Positions 17,966-28,806 of a stretch of DNA of 36,729 bases are shown here, piece by piece. The first letter of the stretch is position 1, and every line of letters starts with the position of its first letter. The notes beneath the pieces were generated by a model that had not been told where the DNA came from, made no database searches, and worked only from the letters and a program-made list of their open reading frames with translations. Location: positions 1 through 36,729 of the forward strand of contig DAOUYY010000003.1 in assembly GCA_030665885.1 (NCBI GenBank). The letters are read 5' to 3'. The translations under genes were made by a program, and so were the position numbers. The stretch is from Fidelibacterota bacterium (lineage in GTDB: Bacteria > Fidelibacterota > UBA2242).

Positions 17966-18780
17966 TGAATACCCAAGAAATTTAACAAGTTGTCATCATT
18001 TATTTCATAATCGCTTGATAAAATTAAACTATCCACCAGGGAGTTGTAACTCTCCTGAATTTTTTTCTGTGTTAATCTCTGCGTGATCTCATCGCGAACT
18101 TCATCAATAGGTCTTATGGAACCTTTTCTATATCTTGAAAGAACTTGAATAATGTGAAACCCATAGTCTGAAGCAATAGGGCCAAGGATATGTCGAGGTG
18201 CTGTCTCGAAAATAGTTTTATCAAGTTCCTTTAGGGACTCTCCTTTACGTATTATTTTAGTTTCAAATTTATACTTAGAGAAGAGCTTATCAAGTTCTTT
18301 ATGGTTACGAGAAAGAAGAGTGTTTTTGATTTTTTTTGTTTCGTTAAAATCTTGAATAACGATGTGAGAGACCTTTGCTTCTTCCATATCTCGAATAAAA
18401 CACCTTCTATTCTTAAGATAATAATCTTTTATTTCTTGTTCGCTGATTGATACATTTGTTTGCAGGTAATACTTCACATATGAATTTATGGTGAGGTCTT
18501 TAAAAAAATTATTAACTTTTATTTTTAATCCTTCGTCTTTATCAAAGTGATATTCTTTTGCTTTTTGGAAGAGGACTTCTTTTTTAATCCAGGAAGAAAC
18601 GATAGAATTCAAACAATCTTTATTTAGGGGTTTTATGCCATTTGATTCAGGTATCAAACTTGACAAATCTTCCTTAGTTAAATGTGTGTTGCCAACGCGG
18701 GCTATATAGTCCTTGTTATCAGTTGTAGAACTGCATGATAAAAAAAAGATAATAAAGAGGATAATCAAAAACGTACGCAT
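17962..18780 (-). CDS. Parvulin-like lipoprotein with one PPIase domain
   Basis: The N-terminus MRTFLIILFIIFFLSC has a lipoprotein-like signal with Cys16. The protein (272 residues) has a SurA-like helical N-domain (KKEVLFQKAKEYHFDKD) and one divergent parvulin domain at about 135-215 (AKVSHIVIQDF to ILGPIASDYGFHIIQVLSR). It lacks the GGDLG/GNLG loop and may be a chaperone without strong isomerase activity. It resembles PrsA/PpiC lipoproteins. Start and stop overlap both neighbours, so it is translated as part of a coupled set. Confidence 0.75.
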   Translation of the reverse strand: MRTFLIILFIIFFLSCSSTTDNKDYIARVGNTHLTKEDLSSLIPESNGIKPLNKDCLNSIVSSWIKKEVLFQKAKEYHFDKDEGLKIKVNNFFKDLTINSYVKYYLQTNVSISEQEIKDYYLKNRRCFIRDMEEAKVSHIVIQDFNETKKIKNTLLSRNHKELDKLFSKYKFETKIIRKGESLKELDKTIFETAPRHILGPIASDYGFHIIQVLSRYRKGSIRPIDEVRDEITQRLTQKKIQESYNSLVDSLILSSDYEINDDNLLNFLGIQ

Positions 18781-20513
18781 TAACCGATCTCGCTACTGTC
18801 AGTTTTCATATTTACGGTTTTCCAGTAGATTTTTAAGTTATATTTGTTTTGCAAATTCTTAAATAGCTCTGATTCAATTCGAGATCGCTCGGACCTTGAG
18901 TAGTCGGAACGAACTTTTGATTTTATTGATTCAAATGGTTTTGGTTCAGATGGACGTTTATCTATAACCTTGATGATAGAAAAACCTTTACCGGAGGGAA
19001 TTAAATCATTATAGATGGTACCGGGTTCAAGGTTTTGTGCAATTTTTCCAACATCTCCATATTGTTTATCTGTAATAAAGCCAAGGTAGCCCTTGTTAGA
19101 TTTTTTTGTATGTCGTGTGGTATATTTAGATGAAAGTGAAGCAAAGTCCTCACCTTTAAGTGCTCGAGTTAATGTCTTTTTTGCTGTATATTTATTTTTC
19201 AGATATATTTCGTGTACTTCAGAGGCTTTTGGGTTCATGTAATGTTTATTTTTATTATCTTCATAATAATTTCTTAGCGCTTCTTCATTAAATACAACCT
19301 TGCCTGATATTTCAGCAGACTTGTATTTATTTAAAACCTCCTGGTCCTTATAGTTGTCAATAACGCTGACAACATCTTTATCTTTATCAAGTCCCATTTC
19401 AAGTGATTTTTGGATGAAGATATCTCCCAAGATGATATTTAATAGAAAGTCACCGAGAGTTGAGACATTACTAAAATTCCGTTGAACTGTGTTAGGATGT
19501 TTATCAAGTTGTGCAATTAGCCATTCTTTATCAAAGACTTCATTTTTACAAGAGATAAGAACCTCATTTAAAGGAAAGCTTTTCAGAACGGTAGTAGGAC
19601 TTATTTTCTGTTTCTTGTCGCGGGTTAAATTTTTCTTGTTTTTGTTGAAATTTATAATAAGTCTATTTATCTCTTCGTTATGTAAGGTAACGTCATGATC
19701 CTTTTTTGTTTTTTCCAATAACTTCATATATGCGCTTTGTAGTTCTTGTCTGTACGAGCGGATAGACTGTCTTTTTAGATTCTCTTTCATTTCTTTATAA
19801 GAGGGAATATCCTTGTTTCTCCGGTCTGTAACTTTTATGATATGGTAACCAAACCTTGTAAGAACAGGCTCTGAGATTTCTCCTACTTTCATGGAAAAGG
19901 CGGTTTCTTGGAATTCTGGAGCCATTCTTCCCCAGCTAAAGTAACCTAAATCACCGGTTTTGGAGATATTTTTATCAGCAGAATATTCCTTCGCTAATTC
20001 TTCGAAAGGGGTCCCGGAGACAGATAGTTTATATACTTCCATGGCTTTTTTATATGCTATGCTCTTTGAGGGCTCCTGAGATGCTGATTTTTTATCCAGC
20101 GGTATAAGTATATGGCTTGCTTTTACTTCAACCCCCAAATTTCTATAAAGATCAAATAACATTTTTTCTGTAATAATCGAATCGAGAATTGTACGGTCGA
20201 AGTAGAATCGTTTAAGGGTTTCGGATTTAAAGTTGTTTACTTTTTCAATTATGTCCTTTCTTTTATGGTAGCCTTTTTTAAAAGCGTCGTATTTCATTAA
20301 TTCTTTTTTTGCAAAGGATTGAACCTTACCTCTCTTCTGGTTTTCTGTTAGATTAACAAACCTTTTTGGAGGGATGGACTTATAAAATTTGTCAACACTT
20401 ATGTATTTTGAGTCAATTTTTAAGAGAGTATCAGGTTCAGGCTTACGGCTACATAGTGAAAAGATTAGTACGAGAAATGCTGTTAAGAGTTGCAAAAATG
20501 ATTTTTTGCTCAT
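18780..20513 (-). CDS. Large parvulin-family (PpiC/SurA-like) protein, probable lipoprotein
   Basis: The 577-residue protein begins with a hydrophobic leader ending in Cys21 (LIFSLC). Leu at -1 is unusual for a lipobox, so lipidation is uncertain. A first, well-kept parvulin domain spans about 128-230 (VKASHILIPL, TGDLGYFSWGRM, FGYHIIKVTDR). A second, more diverged one lies at about 428-518 (EVHEIYLKN, NKGYLGF, GFSIIKVIDKR). The two flank long charged helices, reminiscent of SurA or PpiD. It is the first of three parvulin genes after mfd, with AAAGGATACTTC before the ATG. Probable role: a periplasmic folding factor anchored to a membrane. Confidence 0.78.
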   Translation of the reverse strand: MSKKSFLQLLTAFLVLIFSLCSRKPEPDTLLKIDSKYISVDKFYKSIPPKRFVNLTENQKRGKVQSFAKKELMKYDAFKKGYHKRKDIIEKVNNFKSETLKRFYFDRTILDSIITEKMLFDLYRNLGVEVKASHILIPLDKKSASQEPSKSIAYKKAMEVYKLSVSGTPFEELAKEYSADKNISKTGDLGYFSWGRMAPEFQETAFSMKVGEISEPVLTRFGYHIIKVTDRRNKDIPSYKEMKENLKRQSIRSYRQELQSAYMKLLEKTKKDHDVTLHNEEINRLIINFNKNKKNLTRDKKQKISPTTVLKSFPLNEVLISCKNEVFDKEWLIAQLDKHPNTVQRNFSNVSTLGDFLLNIILGDIFIQKSLEMGLDKDKDVVSVIDNYKDQEVLNKYKSAEISGKVVFNEEALRNYYEDNKNKHYMNPKASEVHEIYLKNKYTAKKTLTRALKGEDFASLSSKYTTRHTKKSNKGYLGFITDKQYGDVGKIAQNLEPGTIYNDLIPSGKGFSIIKVIDKRPSEPKPFESIKSKVRSDYSRSERSRIESELFKNLQNKYNLKIYWKTVNMKTDSSEIG

Positions 20514-20539
20514 GAAGTATCCTTTCTATTTAAATAACC

Positions 20540-23500
20540 TTATAAATTAATTGTCTCAATAAGGAGATACAAGAAATGTTTTATAGTGTCTGTAGGAGAT
20601 TGATTATTATAAAAAAGAATTAATTGGAGTTCACTACCAGGAAGAAACTTGTAAAACACACCAATTCTGTCGGACGATATTTTAATTGAACTTGTAAGTC
20701 GCTCGGTGCTTTTGAAAGGGTTCAAATCAGTTATAAATATGTGAGCAGAATTTTTAGAAAAGATTATCTTTGAGATTCCCAAAGTAATGCTAAGGATACG
20801 AATACGGCTGATTTCAAAAAGCGAGACGCCTTCAGGAGGAATTTTTCCGAATCGATCTTTTAGTTCTAATTCAATTTTATCAACTCGTGAAGAATCATCA
20901 GATTCAGACAGCCTACGATAGAAATCTAACCTGATAGAGGAAGATGATATATAGGAACCAGGAAAATACGAAGGGTAAGGATAAACTATTTCAACCTCTT
21001 CTAGTTTTATAGGTTTTAGACTCTGGGCGGCGCCTTCATCTTGCTTTAACTCTTCAAGGGACTCTTTTAGTATTTTTGTATAAAGGTCATAACCGATAGA
21101 CTGAATGTATCCACTTTGCTCTAAACCAAAAATATTGCCTGCGCCGCGTAGTTCAAGGTCTTTAATAGCTATTGAATATCCAGATCCGAGCGATGTATAT
21201 CTCTGAATAGTTTGTAGTCTTTTTATTGCTTTTTGGTTTAGGCGACACATATGAGGAACAATTAGATATGCATAAGCCCTTCTATTAGCACGACCTACGC
21301 GCCCCCTAAGTTGATAAAGTTGGGCAAGCCCTAGTTTATGAGCTCTGTTTATGAATATAGTGTTAACATTTGGAATATCTATTCCGGATTCTATAATCGT
21401 AGTTGTGACAAGAAGATCAATGTTATGGTTTATAAAGCTTTTCATTATTGGCTCTATCTCTCTTTCACGCATCTGTCCATGAGCATAACATATTCTAATA
21501 TCAGGACAAATGTCTTTTAATTTAGATGTAATAGCTGCTATGCTTTTAACCTCATTATGAACAAAATATATTTGACCACATCGTGAAATTTCTCTGTTAA
21601 CGGCGGCTCTAACAATTTCTTTATTATATGTAATAATCTCAGTATAAATAGGAAGACGTGATTTTGGTGGAGTATTAATATTTGAAAAATCTCTAGCTCC
21701 GATAAGCGAGAATTGAAGAGTTCTTGGTATAGGAGTAGCCGAAAGCGAAAGAACATCAATGTTAGATCGAAGATTTTTAATTTTATCTTTGTGTTTTACA
21801 CCAAATCGCTGCTCTTCATCTATTATAAGAAGGCCAAGGTCTTTGAAGTGAACGTCTTCAGAAAAAAGACGATGAGTACCGATAACTATGTCGATAGAGC
21901 CGCTAGCAAGACCCTTAAGAGTTTCTGCTTGATTTTTTTTACTAATAAACCTTGAAAGAAGAGAGATATTAATAGGATAATTCTTTAATCGTTCAAAAAA
22001 CGTATTGAGATGTTGATCGGCTAAAATGGTTGTAGGAACTAAAATAGCTACCTGTTTAGAGTTGGAAACAGCTTTAAATGCAGCTCTGATTGCAACCTCT
22101 GTTTTGCCAAAACCTACGTCACCACAGAGGAGCCTGTCCATAGGGCGTGGAGTCTCCATATCTTTTTTAATTTCATTTGTTGCAGTAATCTGATCGAGAG
22201 TTTCATCGTAAATGAATTCTGATTCCATTTCAATTTGTAAATCGGAATCGTAATCAAAAGTGAACCCTTTGGATTGCATACGTATAGCGTACAAGCGGAT
22301 GATTTCTTTGGTGATTTTTTCCAAAGAGCGGCGGGTTTTTAATTTATTCTTTTCCCATTCGCTACTCCCTAATTTGTTAAGAACAGGAGCAAAACCATTC
22401 GCTGCCCGGTATTTCTGAACGTTTTTTATTTTTTCTAGGGGAACATAAACCTTATCACCTCCACGATATTCAAGAGAGAGGCATTCCCTTACAGAACCGA
22501 AAGCGTGAATTTTTTCAAGACCTAAATATTTACAAATGCCGTAATTTATGTGAACCATGATATCGCCTGGATCAATTCTCTCAGCCTTTATGTGTTGTAT
22601 GGGAATATCCTTGGAAAGTTTTTTAAAAGTAGTTGTCTTTCTGCTGCGAGAATATATATCGTGCTCAGCATATATATAAATGCCAATGTCATTAAATTCT
22701 ATGCTTTGTGATATGAACCCCTCCACAATTCTCAAATCAAGGTCACCTAAAAGAGCCCTTAAGCGCTCAGCCTGGCTTTGATTGCTACAAATTAAATAAA
22801 ATAGTGGTGTGCATATTTTTGGTTTAATTGAAGAGAGATGTTTTCTAAATGCGGATATTTTACTCTCAGAAAAAATAGGATAATCAACACTGAAATACAG
22901 ATCAGATTTGATGTAATCGTATAGATTAATGCGTTTGTATTGAGATAGTTCTTGCAAATGAGGATGATTTTTAGGAAGAGAATCGTTAATACTTTCATAA
23001 TGGGTGGTGATTAAAATTGAGCCAGCGTCAAGGTATGAAAGTATACTCGCAGTATCCTTTCCATCAAAATTTGGGTTAGAGGGAGGCGTAATAGTTAGAG
23101 ATCTAATTTGTTTAATAGATAGTTGGTCTTCAGTATTAAAAGAGCGAATAGATTCGATTGTATTTTCATAAAACTCTATGCGATACGGATTAATAGAATT
23201 TGGAGGATAAAAGTCTACTATCCCGCCTTTAATGCTGAATTCAAGTGGATATTCAATAGTTATTTCACGGTTATAACCGAAATTAATTAAAATTTGGATA
23301 AAGTGATCACGATCGAAAGGCTTATTCACTTCAAGTTTTATTGTATTTGACTTTGAAAATTCCGGAGAAGGAAGTTTTGCAGATAACCCTCTAATGGTAG
23401 AAACAATAACGGGATTAATATTACTTGTTATCTTGGAGACGGCGTCGTTATAAAAATATGTTGATATTGAATCGAGATTTGTGAAAAGGGTTTTATGGTG

Positions 23501-23779
23501 CTCTGGATCCGGTAAAAAGCAAACCATAGATTCGCCAAGGAAAAAATCCAAATCATCACGAATATCTTCGGCTTCTTTAATGTTATCAAATAGTAAAAAA
23601 ATGGATTTGGATATCGTCTTGCTTAGCGAGGATGTGAAAAGACTCAGGAATGAGCCAGATAATCCCGAAATGGAAAGGGGATTTTTATAGTTTTCAAGAA
23701 GTGTAAGTGTTTTTAAAAAGGATTTGTGATCGGAAAATCTTTTATGGAAAACATCTAAAAAGTTTATTGAATGTTTCAT
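20540..23779 (-). CDS. mfd: Transcription-repair coupling factor Mfd
   Basis: Mfd removes stalled RNA polymerase and recruits the UvrAB repair machinery. The protein (1079 residues) shows the UvrB-like N-terminal region, the RNA polymerase-interaction domain (about 402-456, [19 protein letters not shown] and [12 protein letters not shown]), Walker A GFGKT (556-560), DEEQ (654-657), [10 protein letters not shown], and the translocase [17 protein letters not shown] motif. It is modestly shorter than E. coli Mfd (1148). Its first codons ATG-AAA-CAT lie within a parS-like palindrome. It follows mnmG by 13 bases. Confidence 0.95.
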   Translation of the reverse strand: MKHSINFLDVFHKRFSDHKSFLKTLTLLENYKNPLSISGLSGSFLSLFTSSLSKTISKSIFLLFDNIKEAEDIRDDLDFFLGESMVCFLPDPEHHKTLFTNLDSISTYFYNDAVSKITSNINPVIVSTIRGLSAKLPSPEFSKSNTIKLEVNKPFDRDHFIQILINFGYNREITIEYPLEFSIKGGIVDFYPPNSINPYRIEFYENTIESIRSFNTEDQLSIKQIRSLTITPPSNPNFDGKDTASILSYLDAGSILITTHYESINDSLPKNHPHLQELSQYKRINLYDYIKSDLYFSVDYPIFSESKISAFRKHLSSIKPKICTPLFYLICSNQSQAERLRALLGDLDLRIVEGFISQSIEFNDIGIYIYAEHDIYSRSRKTTTFKKLSKDIPIQHIKAERIDPGDIMVHINYGICKYLGLEKIHAFGSVRECLSLEYRGGDKVYVPLEKIKNVQKYRAANGFAPVLNKLGSSEWEKNKLKTRRSLEKITKEIIRLYAIRMQSKGFTFDYDSDLQIEMESEFIYDETLDQITATNEIKKDMETPRPMDRLLCGDVGFGKTEVAIRAAFKAVSNSKQVAILVPTTILADQHLNTFFERLKNYPINISLLSRFISKKNQAETLKGLASGSIDIVIGTHRLFSEDVHFKDLGLLIIDEEQRFGVKHKDKIKNLRSNIDVLSLSATPIPRTLQFSLIGARDFSNINTPPKSRLPIYTEIITYNKEIVRAAVNREISRCGQIYFVHNEVKSIAAITSKLKDICPDIRICYAHGQMREREIEPIMKSFINHNIDLLVTTTIIESGIDIPNVNTIFINRAHKLGLAQLYQLRGRVGRANRRAYAYLIVPHMCRLNQKAIKRLQTIQRYTSLGSGYSIAIKDLELRGAGNIFGLEQSGYIQSIGYDLYTKILKESLEELKQDEGAAQSLKPIKLEEVEIVYPYPSYFPGSYISSSSIRLDFYRRLSESDDSSRVDKIELELKDRFGKIPPEGVSLFEISRIRILSITLGISKIIFSKNSAHIFITDLNPFKSTERLTSSIKISSDRIGVFYKFLPGSELQLILFYNNQSPTDTIKHFLYLLIETINL

Positions 23780-23787
23780 GTGAAACA
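23772..23787. promoter_or_regulatory. parS-like site at the mfd start
   Basis: TGTTTCATGTGAAACA matches the ParB-binding consensus TGTTNCACGTGAAACA with a single change (C to T in the centre). It overlaps the mfd start codon and the mnmG-mfd spacer. It lies 1.9 kb from a perfect site at the mnmG start and about 6 kb from the presumed origin. Confidence 0.8.
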
Positions 23788-23792
23788 GCCGC

Positions 23793-25667
23793 TTAGTTCT
23801 TTAGCAAGATCATAAGAGAAGTAACATCAGCAGGGGAAACTCCGGGTATTCTGGATGCTTGCCCCAATGTTTCCGGTCTGATTTTAGAAAGTTTTTCCCT
23901 TGCCTCTATTGTGATTGAGGAAATTTTTAAATAGTCAGTGTTTTTAGGAATTATAGTTTCCTCGTGTTTCCTAAGGGAATTGATTGATCTGATCTGTTTG
24001 TTAATATAGCCATCATACTTTACATCTGTCTCAATCTGATCTTCAAAATGTGGATACTTTTTTATCTTATTTAGAATGCGAGAAGGCAAATGTTTTTCAA
24101 TGTCACTGAAATTTACATTATGCCTACAAAGGATTTTAAACAGTGAGATACCGGATTGAACTTTATTTTCACTTAAACTAGAGAGGATAGAGTTTGCTTC
24201 TGAAGGAGATAAATGGGTTTTCTTTAAAAAGGAAAAGGCTTCTTTCGAAATAAGTCGTTTGCTTTGGGAAGAACTGGAAAAGCACTTGGGAAGTAAACCG
24301 ATTTCACCGCCCTTTGGGGAGAGCCGAATATCAGAATTATTGAACCTTAAAAGGAGTCGATACTCAGCACTTGATGTAAACATACGATATGGTTCATCGG
24401 GGCTTTTTGTGATGAGATCGTCAATTAGAACGCCGATGTATGCTTCGGAACGCTTCAGAATAAAAGGCTTGTCGCCTCTGATTTTTAAGGAGGCGTTGAT
24501 TCCTGCAATTAAGCCAAGAGCAGCTGCCTCTTCATAACCGGAAGTGCCGTTTACCTGTCCTGCGATATAAAGGCATTCAATTTTTTTAGTTTCTAAGGTT
24601 CTGTAAAGCTGGCAAGAGGGAAAGTAATCATACTCAATTGCGTATCCAGGACGGATTATTTCTGCATTATCCAGACCAGGGATTGAATGGATAGCCGTGG
24701 TTTGTATATCAACAGGAAGGCTTGTGGCAAACCCATTTACATAGGTTTCATCAGAATCTTTCCACTCGGGCTCGAGAAAGATTTGGTGAAAACTTCTTTC
24801 CTTGAATCTAACAATTTTATCTTCAATGCTTGGACAATATCTGGGACCTATGCTCTTGATAACTCCTGTGTATAGCGGAGAGCGGTCAAGTCCAGTAAAC
24901 AGTATGCTATGTGTTGTTGGATTAGTATGAGTAATATGGCAGGGGACGTTGATAGGGTTAAAATGTGTGGTCTGAAAGGAGAAGGGAACAGGGTGCTCGT
25001 CTCCATATTGTGGCTCTGTTTTCTCGAAGTCTATAGAGGAGGTTTTTAAACGAGGAGGGGTTCCTGTTTTAAGTCTTCCTGAAAATATCCCGATTTCTGC
25101 TAAAGACTTGGTTAGCCTAAAAGCACTTCTCTCTCCCATGCGGCCCCCAGAAAAGTGACTAAGACCAATATGTATAAGCCCGTTTAAAAATGTGCCACAC
25201 GTGATAATTAGAGCTTTACAACTTATTGAAGAATTTTTTTCAGTTAATACGCCGGCAACTATTGATCCCTTTATAATGACTCCAGTAGCACAGTCTTCGA
25301 GAACGGAGAGATTTTCTTCCGAATCTATACTCCTACGCATTTCCTCGGGATATGCTATTTTATCTGCCTGTGCCCTGGGTGACCAGACAGCTCTGCCCTT
25401 CGACCTGTTTAACATTTTGAACTGTATACCAGTTTTATCTATAACTTTTGCCATCTCTCCACCGAGGGCATCGATTTCACAAACCAAATGACCCTTAGCT
25501 AGCCCACCAATTGCCGGATTACATGACATTCTTGAAATGGCGGATTTTTCAAGAGTGATAAGAAGAGTTGACATACCCATCCTAGCGGCGGCTAAAGAGG
25601 CTTCAGCCCCGGCGTGCCCTCCTCCAACAACTATTATGTCATAATCTGTATGTTTCACGTGAAACAT
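23793..25667 (-). CDS. mnmG: tRNA uridine-5-carboxymethylaminomethyl modification enzyme MnmG (GidA)
   Basis: MnmG is the FAD-dependent partner of MnmE in modifying U34 of certain tRNAs. The 624-residue protein has the dinucleotide-binding motif GGGHAGAEA (about 15-23), the family stretches SCNPAIGGLAKGHLV and GTFLNG, and a C-terminal domain ending RIPGVSPADVTSLMILL. The first residues MFHVKH are encoded by a perfect parS site. It begins immediately after mnmE, and AGGAAAATAA serves as its ribosome binding site. Confidence 0.97.
   Translation of the reverse strand: MFHVKHTDYDIIVVGGGHAGAEASLAAARMGMSTLLITLEKSAISRMSCNPAIGGLAKGHLVCEIDALGGEMAKVIDKTGIQFKMLNRSKGRAVWSPRAQADKIAYPEEMRRSIDSEENLSVLEDCATGVIIKGSIVAGVLTEKNSSISCKALIITCGTFLNGLIHIGLSHFSGGRMGERSAFRLTKSLAEIGIFSGRLKTGTPPRLKTSSIDFEKTEPQYGDEHPVPFSFQTTHFNPINVPCHITHTNPTTHSILFTGLDRSPLYTGVIKSIGPRYCPSIEDKIVRFKERSFHQIFLEPEWKDSDETYVNGFATSLPVDIQTTAIHSIPGLDNAEIIRPGYAIEYDYFPSCQLYRTLETKKIECLYIAGQVNGTSGYEEAAALGLIAGINASLKIRGDKPFILKRSEAYIGVLIDDLITKSPDEPYRMFTSSAEYRLLLRFNNSDIRLSPKGGEIGLLPKCFSSSSQSKRLISKEAFSFLKKTHLSPSEANSILSSLSENKVQSGISLFKILCRHNVNFSDIEKHLPSRILNKIKKYPHFEDQIETDVKYDGYINKQIRSINSLRKHEETIIPKNTDYLKISSITIEAREKLSKIRPETLGQASRIPGVSPADVTSLMILLKN
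25651..25666. promoter_or_regulatory. parS: parS site at the mnmG start
   Basis: TGTTTCACGTGAAACA is an exact match to the bacterial parS consensus bound by ParB/Spo0J. It occupies codons 1-6 of mnmG. Origin-proximal position is typical. ParA and ParB genes are not in this window. Confidence 0.92.
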
Positions 25668-27035
25668 TTATTTTCCTATGCAGAAATTACTGAAGATTGT
25701 GTTTAGAATATCCTCATTTGTTGTTTTTCCAAGGATTTCGTCTAGTGCTTCAAGAGCAATTCTCAGATCAACTACAATGATTTCTGAAGAACGTTCGTTT
25801 TTAGCGTTATCGAGAGATTCGATAATCGAGTTTAATGCCTTAGATAGGGCGTCTCGATGTCGTTTTCTTGTTATAATTACGTTCTCTGCTTTTGGAGCCT
25901 TAGATTTTGCAGTTAATACCATTATATCCGCTATTTCATGAATACCAGAGTGCTTTTTAGCCGATGTCATAACCATATCTTTTTTTTGAAAGTATTTTGT
26001 CATCGCATTTACTTGTTTTTCTGACGCTATGTCAATTTTATTTATTACTACAATAATATTATTAGCATTTTTTGGAAAATAGGGGAGAAATTCAATAACA
26101 GGTCTTGTGACGTCAATAATAAAGAGAATTATGTCAGCTTTGTCGATGTTATCCAGAGTTCTGGAAATTCCCAATCCTTCAATTGAATCATCTGTTTTTC
26201 TCAGCCCTGCAGTGTCGATAAGGCGAAATTGAAAACCACCTTTTTGAAAAGATTCTTCTATTGTGTCTCTTGTGGTACCTGGATGTGGTGAAACGATAAC
26301 CCTTTCTTCTTGTAGGAAGGCATTTAATAAACTGGATTTTCCGCTGTTCGGGGGTCCTACAATCGGAACTAAAAATCCCTGTTTTACCATTTTACCATAA
26401 TTGTATGATTGTATAAGTCTATTTATCTCTTTTGTGAGCCCAGAAAGAATGGAAATAATTTTACTGACGGGCGTAAATTCAATTTCTTCCTCAGAAAAAT
26501 CTAATTCTAATTCAAGGAGTGCAATAGTATCAATTAAAGTTTTCCTGCAATCCTTAATTGCTTGCCCTGTTTTTCCTTCAAGAAGATTTATAGATGCTTT
26601 ATGTGAAGCTTTAGTTAGAGAAAAAATTAAATCTGCCGTACCCTCTGCTTGAATTAAATCGATCTTGCCATTTAAAAATGCTCGTTTAGTAAACTCGCCT
26701 GGGTCAGCTAATTGAGCTCCTGATTTTATACAAAGAGCCACTATGCGTTCAGTGATATATGGGCTTCCGTGACAACTGATTTCTATTATATCTTCGCCCG
26801 TATATGAGCGAGGTGCCTTAAAATATGTTACAACAGAAGAATCAAGATGACTATTATCGTCTAAATCATAAATTTGACCAAAAGTAGCGCGATAATGCTT
26901 TATTTCTCTGGACGATGTAAAAATTTTTTTTATTATGTCAAGGGACTTACTTCCGGATAGCCTTACTACGGATAAGCCACCAAAACCTTGGGGGGTTGAC
27001 AGAGCTACAATTGTGGAATTGTTTTTTGAGAACAT
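25668..27035 (-). CDS. mnmE: tRNA modification GTPase MnmE (TrmE)
   Basis: The 455-residue protein has the N-terminal folate-binding domain (STPQGFGGLSVVRLSG, YTGEDIIEISCHGS), the helical domain holding a G domain with GPPNSGKS (227-234), the DTAGLRKT switch and NKID, and the C-terminal CIGK motif that takes part in catalysis. With MnmG it forms the U34-modifying complex. It sits between yidC and mnmG, the common order near bacterial origins. Confidence 0.97.
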   Translation of the reverse strand: MFSKNNSTIVALSTPQGFGGLSVVRLSGSKSLDIIKKIFTSSREIKHYRATFGQIYDLDDNSHLDSSVVTYFKAPRSYTGEDIIEISCHGSPYITERIVALCIKSGAQLADPGEFTKRAFLNGKIDLIQAEGTADLIFSLTKASHKASINLLEGKTGQAIKDCRKTLIDTIALLELELDFSEEEIEFTPVSKIISILSGLTKEINRLIQSYNYGKMVKQGFLVPIVGPPNSGKSSLLNAFLQEERVIVSPHPGTTRDTIEESFQKGGFQFRLIDTAGLRKTDDSIEGLGISRTLDNIDKADIILFIIDVTRPVIEFLPYFPKNANNIIVVINKIDIASEKQVNAMTKYFQKKDMVMTSAKKHSGIHEIADIMVLTAKSKAPKAENVIITRKRHRDALSKALNSIIESLDNAKNERSSEIIVVDLRIALEALDEILGKTTNEDILNTIFSNFCIGK

Positions 27036-27049
27036 TTTCCATATAAGAA

Positions 27050-28801
27050 TTATTTTCTTTTGGATTTAGACTGTAATTCTCGAAATTTTTGAAGAGCAGT
27101 TTTTTTCACTTTTTTAGGTTTAGGCTTTGGCGGCAGATATTTTTGCTGAAGGATGGAAAGAATATTGAATAGAGTATAGTAAAGATTTAAACCAGATGGA
27201 AATTGATTGAATATAAAGAACATCATAATAGGCATAAAATACATCATCATTTTCTGTTGAGGGTTTCCGGAGGCTGTAGCGGTTGTGAGCTTCTGCTGAA
27301 GTATAGTAGTGAGAGCCATTATTAACGGAAGAACGTTTACATATTGACCATAAATAGGAATTGTAAAGGGCAGCGTAAAGATAGTATCAGGAGCTGAAAG
27401 GTCTGTTATCCAAAGAATAAATGGAGCGTGACGGAGCTCGATCGTTGAGCGGAAAATGGAAAAGAGGGCAATAAAAATTGGCATTTGTAAAAGTAATGGC
27501 AAACAGCCGCCCATTGGGTTAACACCATGCTCTTTGTATAATTTCATTGTAGCGGTATTTATTTTCTGGGGATCATTTTGGTATTTATCTTTTAAGGCAT
27601 CAATTTTTGGCTTTAGGTTCTGCATCTCCTTCATAGATCGAGTAGACTTGCTGGTAAGAGGAGAGAGGACAATCTTTACTAATATCGAGAAAATAATAAG
27701 AACCCAGCCATAATTGGGAATTAAAGTATTTAGTTTTATGAATGTCCATAAAATGCCCTTGCTTATTGGTTGAATTAATTTAAACCCGAAAGTCATGATA
27801 TGTTCAAGCTGTACAGATAAACCTTTGATTATTGAATAGTCAAGGGGACCGATGAAAATAGTGGTTTGTGAGGGTGAATTTAAAGGAAGCATTAAATGCA
27901 TTGTAAAAATTTTCTGAAACCCTTTTTCATTTAAAGGAATTCCTTCTCCGGTAAGTTTATAACCAAGCCCAGGATTTTCAGGTATAAAAGATGCTGCAAA
28001 ATATTTTGTTCTTATTGCTGTCCAGCGGGTTGAGCCCTCAGCAGGCTTAGATTGTCCTTTTTTACCGGATTTTATATTGAGATCTTCAAATTCTCCCCCG
28101 CTATATGCGTATGCCTTTGAATAGTAAATATCATCCTTAAGGAAAGATTCAGTATACGACAACCCTCCATCCCAGGACAATTCATAAAAATCTGTAGCAA
28201 GATCATTCTGGATGCCGGTTAGATCAGTTTCAAGATCAATAGTGTATTTATTTCCGTGGAATATGAATGTCTTTTTTACTAATACAGAATTTTGGTTTGT
28301 TAAAACAAATGACATTGTAATAGAGTTATCTCCAGAAACAGAGAAATAACCTTTGCTCACAGGCTCCATGCCCACATAATCAAGTTTAAAATTCTGGTTA
28401 AGTTCAATAGAATCCCCGTCAATTGAAATATAGCTAATTAAAAGAGGGGATTTTCTGTTACCGTTTATGAGTTGTACTAATGTAGTATCTCCGTCTTTTC
28501 TCATCTCGTAATTTTTTAGAATGAAGCTTTTAATAGTTCCTCCACCCCCTGATGAAATAGTCGCTTTATATAGATCTGTTTCTATCGTGTATATCCTTAT
28601 AGCACCGGTATCTATTGGGGCTCTCTTTGTTAGAACGGGTTGTTTTTCGGTGATCAGTTTGGCAGTCTCTTCTTTGGCTTCGTGTTTAATGGCTTGTTGT
28701 GGTTCTTGCTGAGCATTTTTATTTATCAGCTTGAAGTAGGGTTGCATTAAAATGATTATTATAAATATTAGTATAAAACCGAGAATTGATCTTTTATCCA
28801 T
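27050..28801 (-). CDS. yidC: Membrane protein insertase YidC
   Basis: This 583-residue insertase is of the Gram-negative type. It has an N-terminal membrane helix (about 6-22), a large periplasmic beta domain (about 50-340), and the conserved C-terminal core of five helices with NYGWVLIIFSILVKIVLSPLTSKSTRSM, NPMGGCLPLLLQMPIFIALF and FPSGLNLYYTLFNILSILQQ. A basic tail (KPKPKKVKK) could touch ribosomes. It lies 5 bases after yidD. Confidence 0.97.
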   Translation of the reverse strand: MDKRSILGFILIFIIIILMQPYFKLINKNAQQEPQQAIKHEAKEETAKLITEKQPVLTKRAPIDTGAIRIYTIETDLYKATISSGGGGTIKSFILKNYEMRKDGDTTLVQLINGNRKSPLLISYISIDGDSIELNQNFKLDYVGMEPVSKGYFSVSGDNSITMSFVLTNQNSVLVKKTFIFHGNKYTIDLETDLTGIQNDLATDFYELSWDGGLSYTESFLKDDIYYSKAYAYSGGEFEDLNIKSGKKGQSKPAEGSTRWTAIRTKYFAASFIPENPGLGYKLTGEGIPLNEKGFQKIFTMHLMLPLNSPSQTTIFIGPLDYSIIKGLSVQLEHIMTFGFKLIQPISKGILWTFIKLNTLIPNYGWVLIIFSILVKIVLSPLTSKSTRSMKEMQNLKPKIDALKDKYQNDPQKINTATMKLYKEHGVNPMGGCLPLLLQMPIFIALFSIFRSTIELRHAPFILWITDLSAPDTIFTLPFTIPIYGQYVNVLPLIMALTTILQQKLTTATASGNPQQKMMMYFMPIMMFFIFNQFPSGLNLYYTLFNILSILQQKYLPPKPKPKKVKKTALQKFRELQSKSKRK

Positions 28802-28806
28802 ATTTA

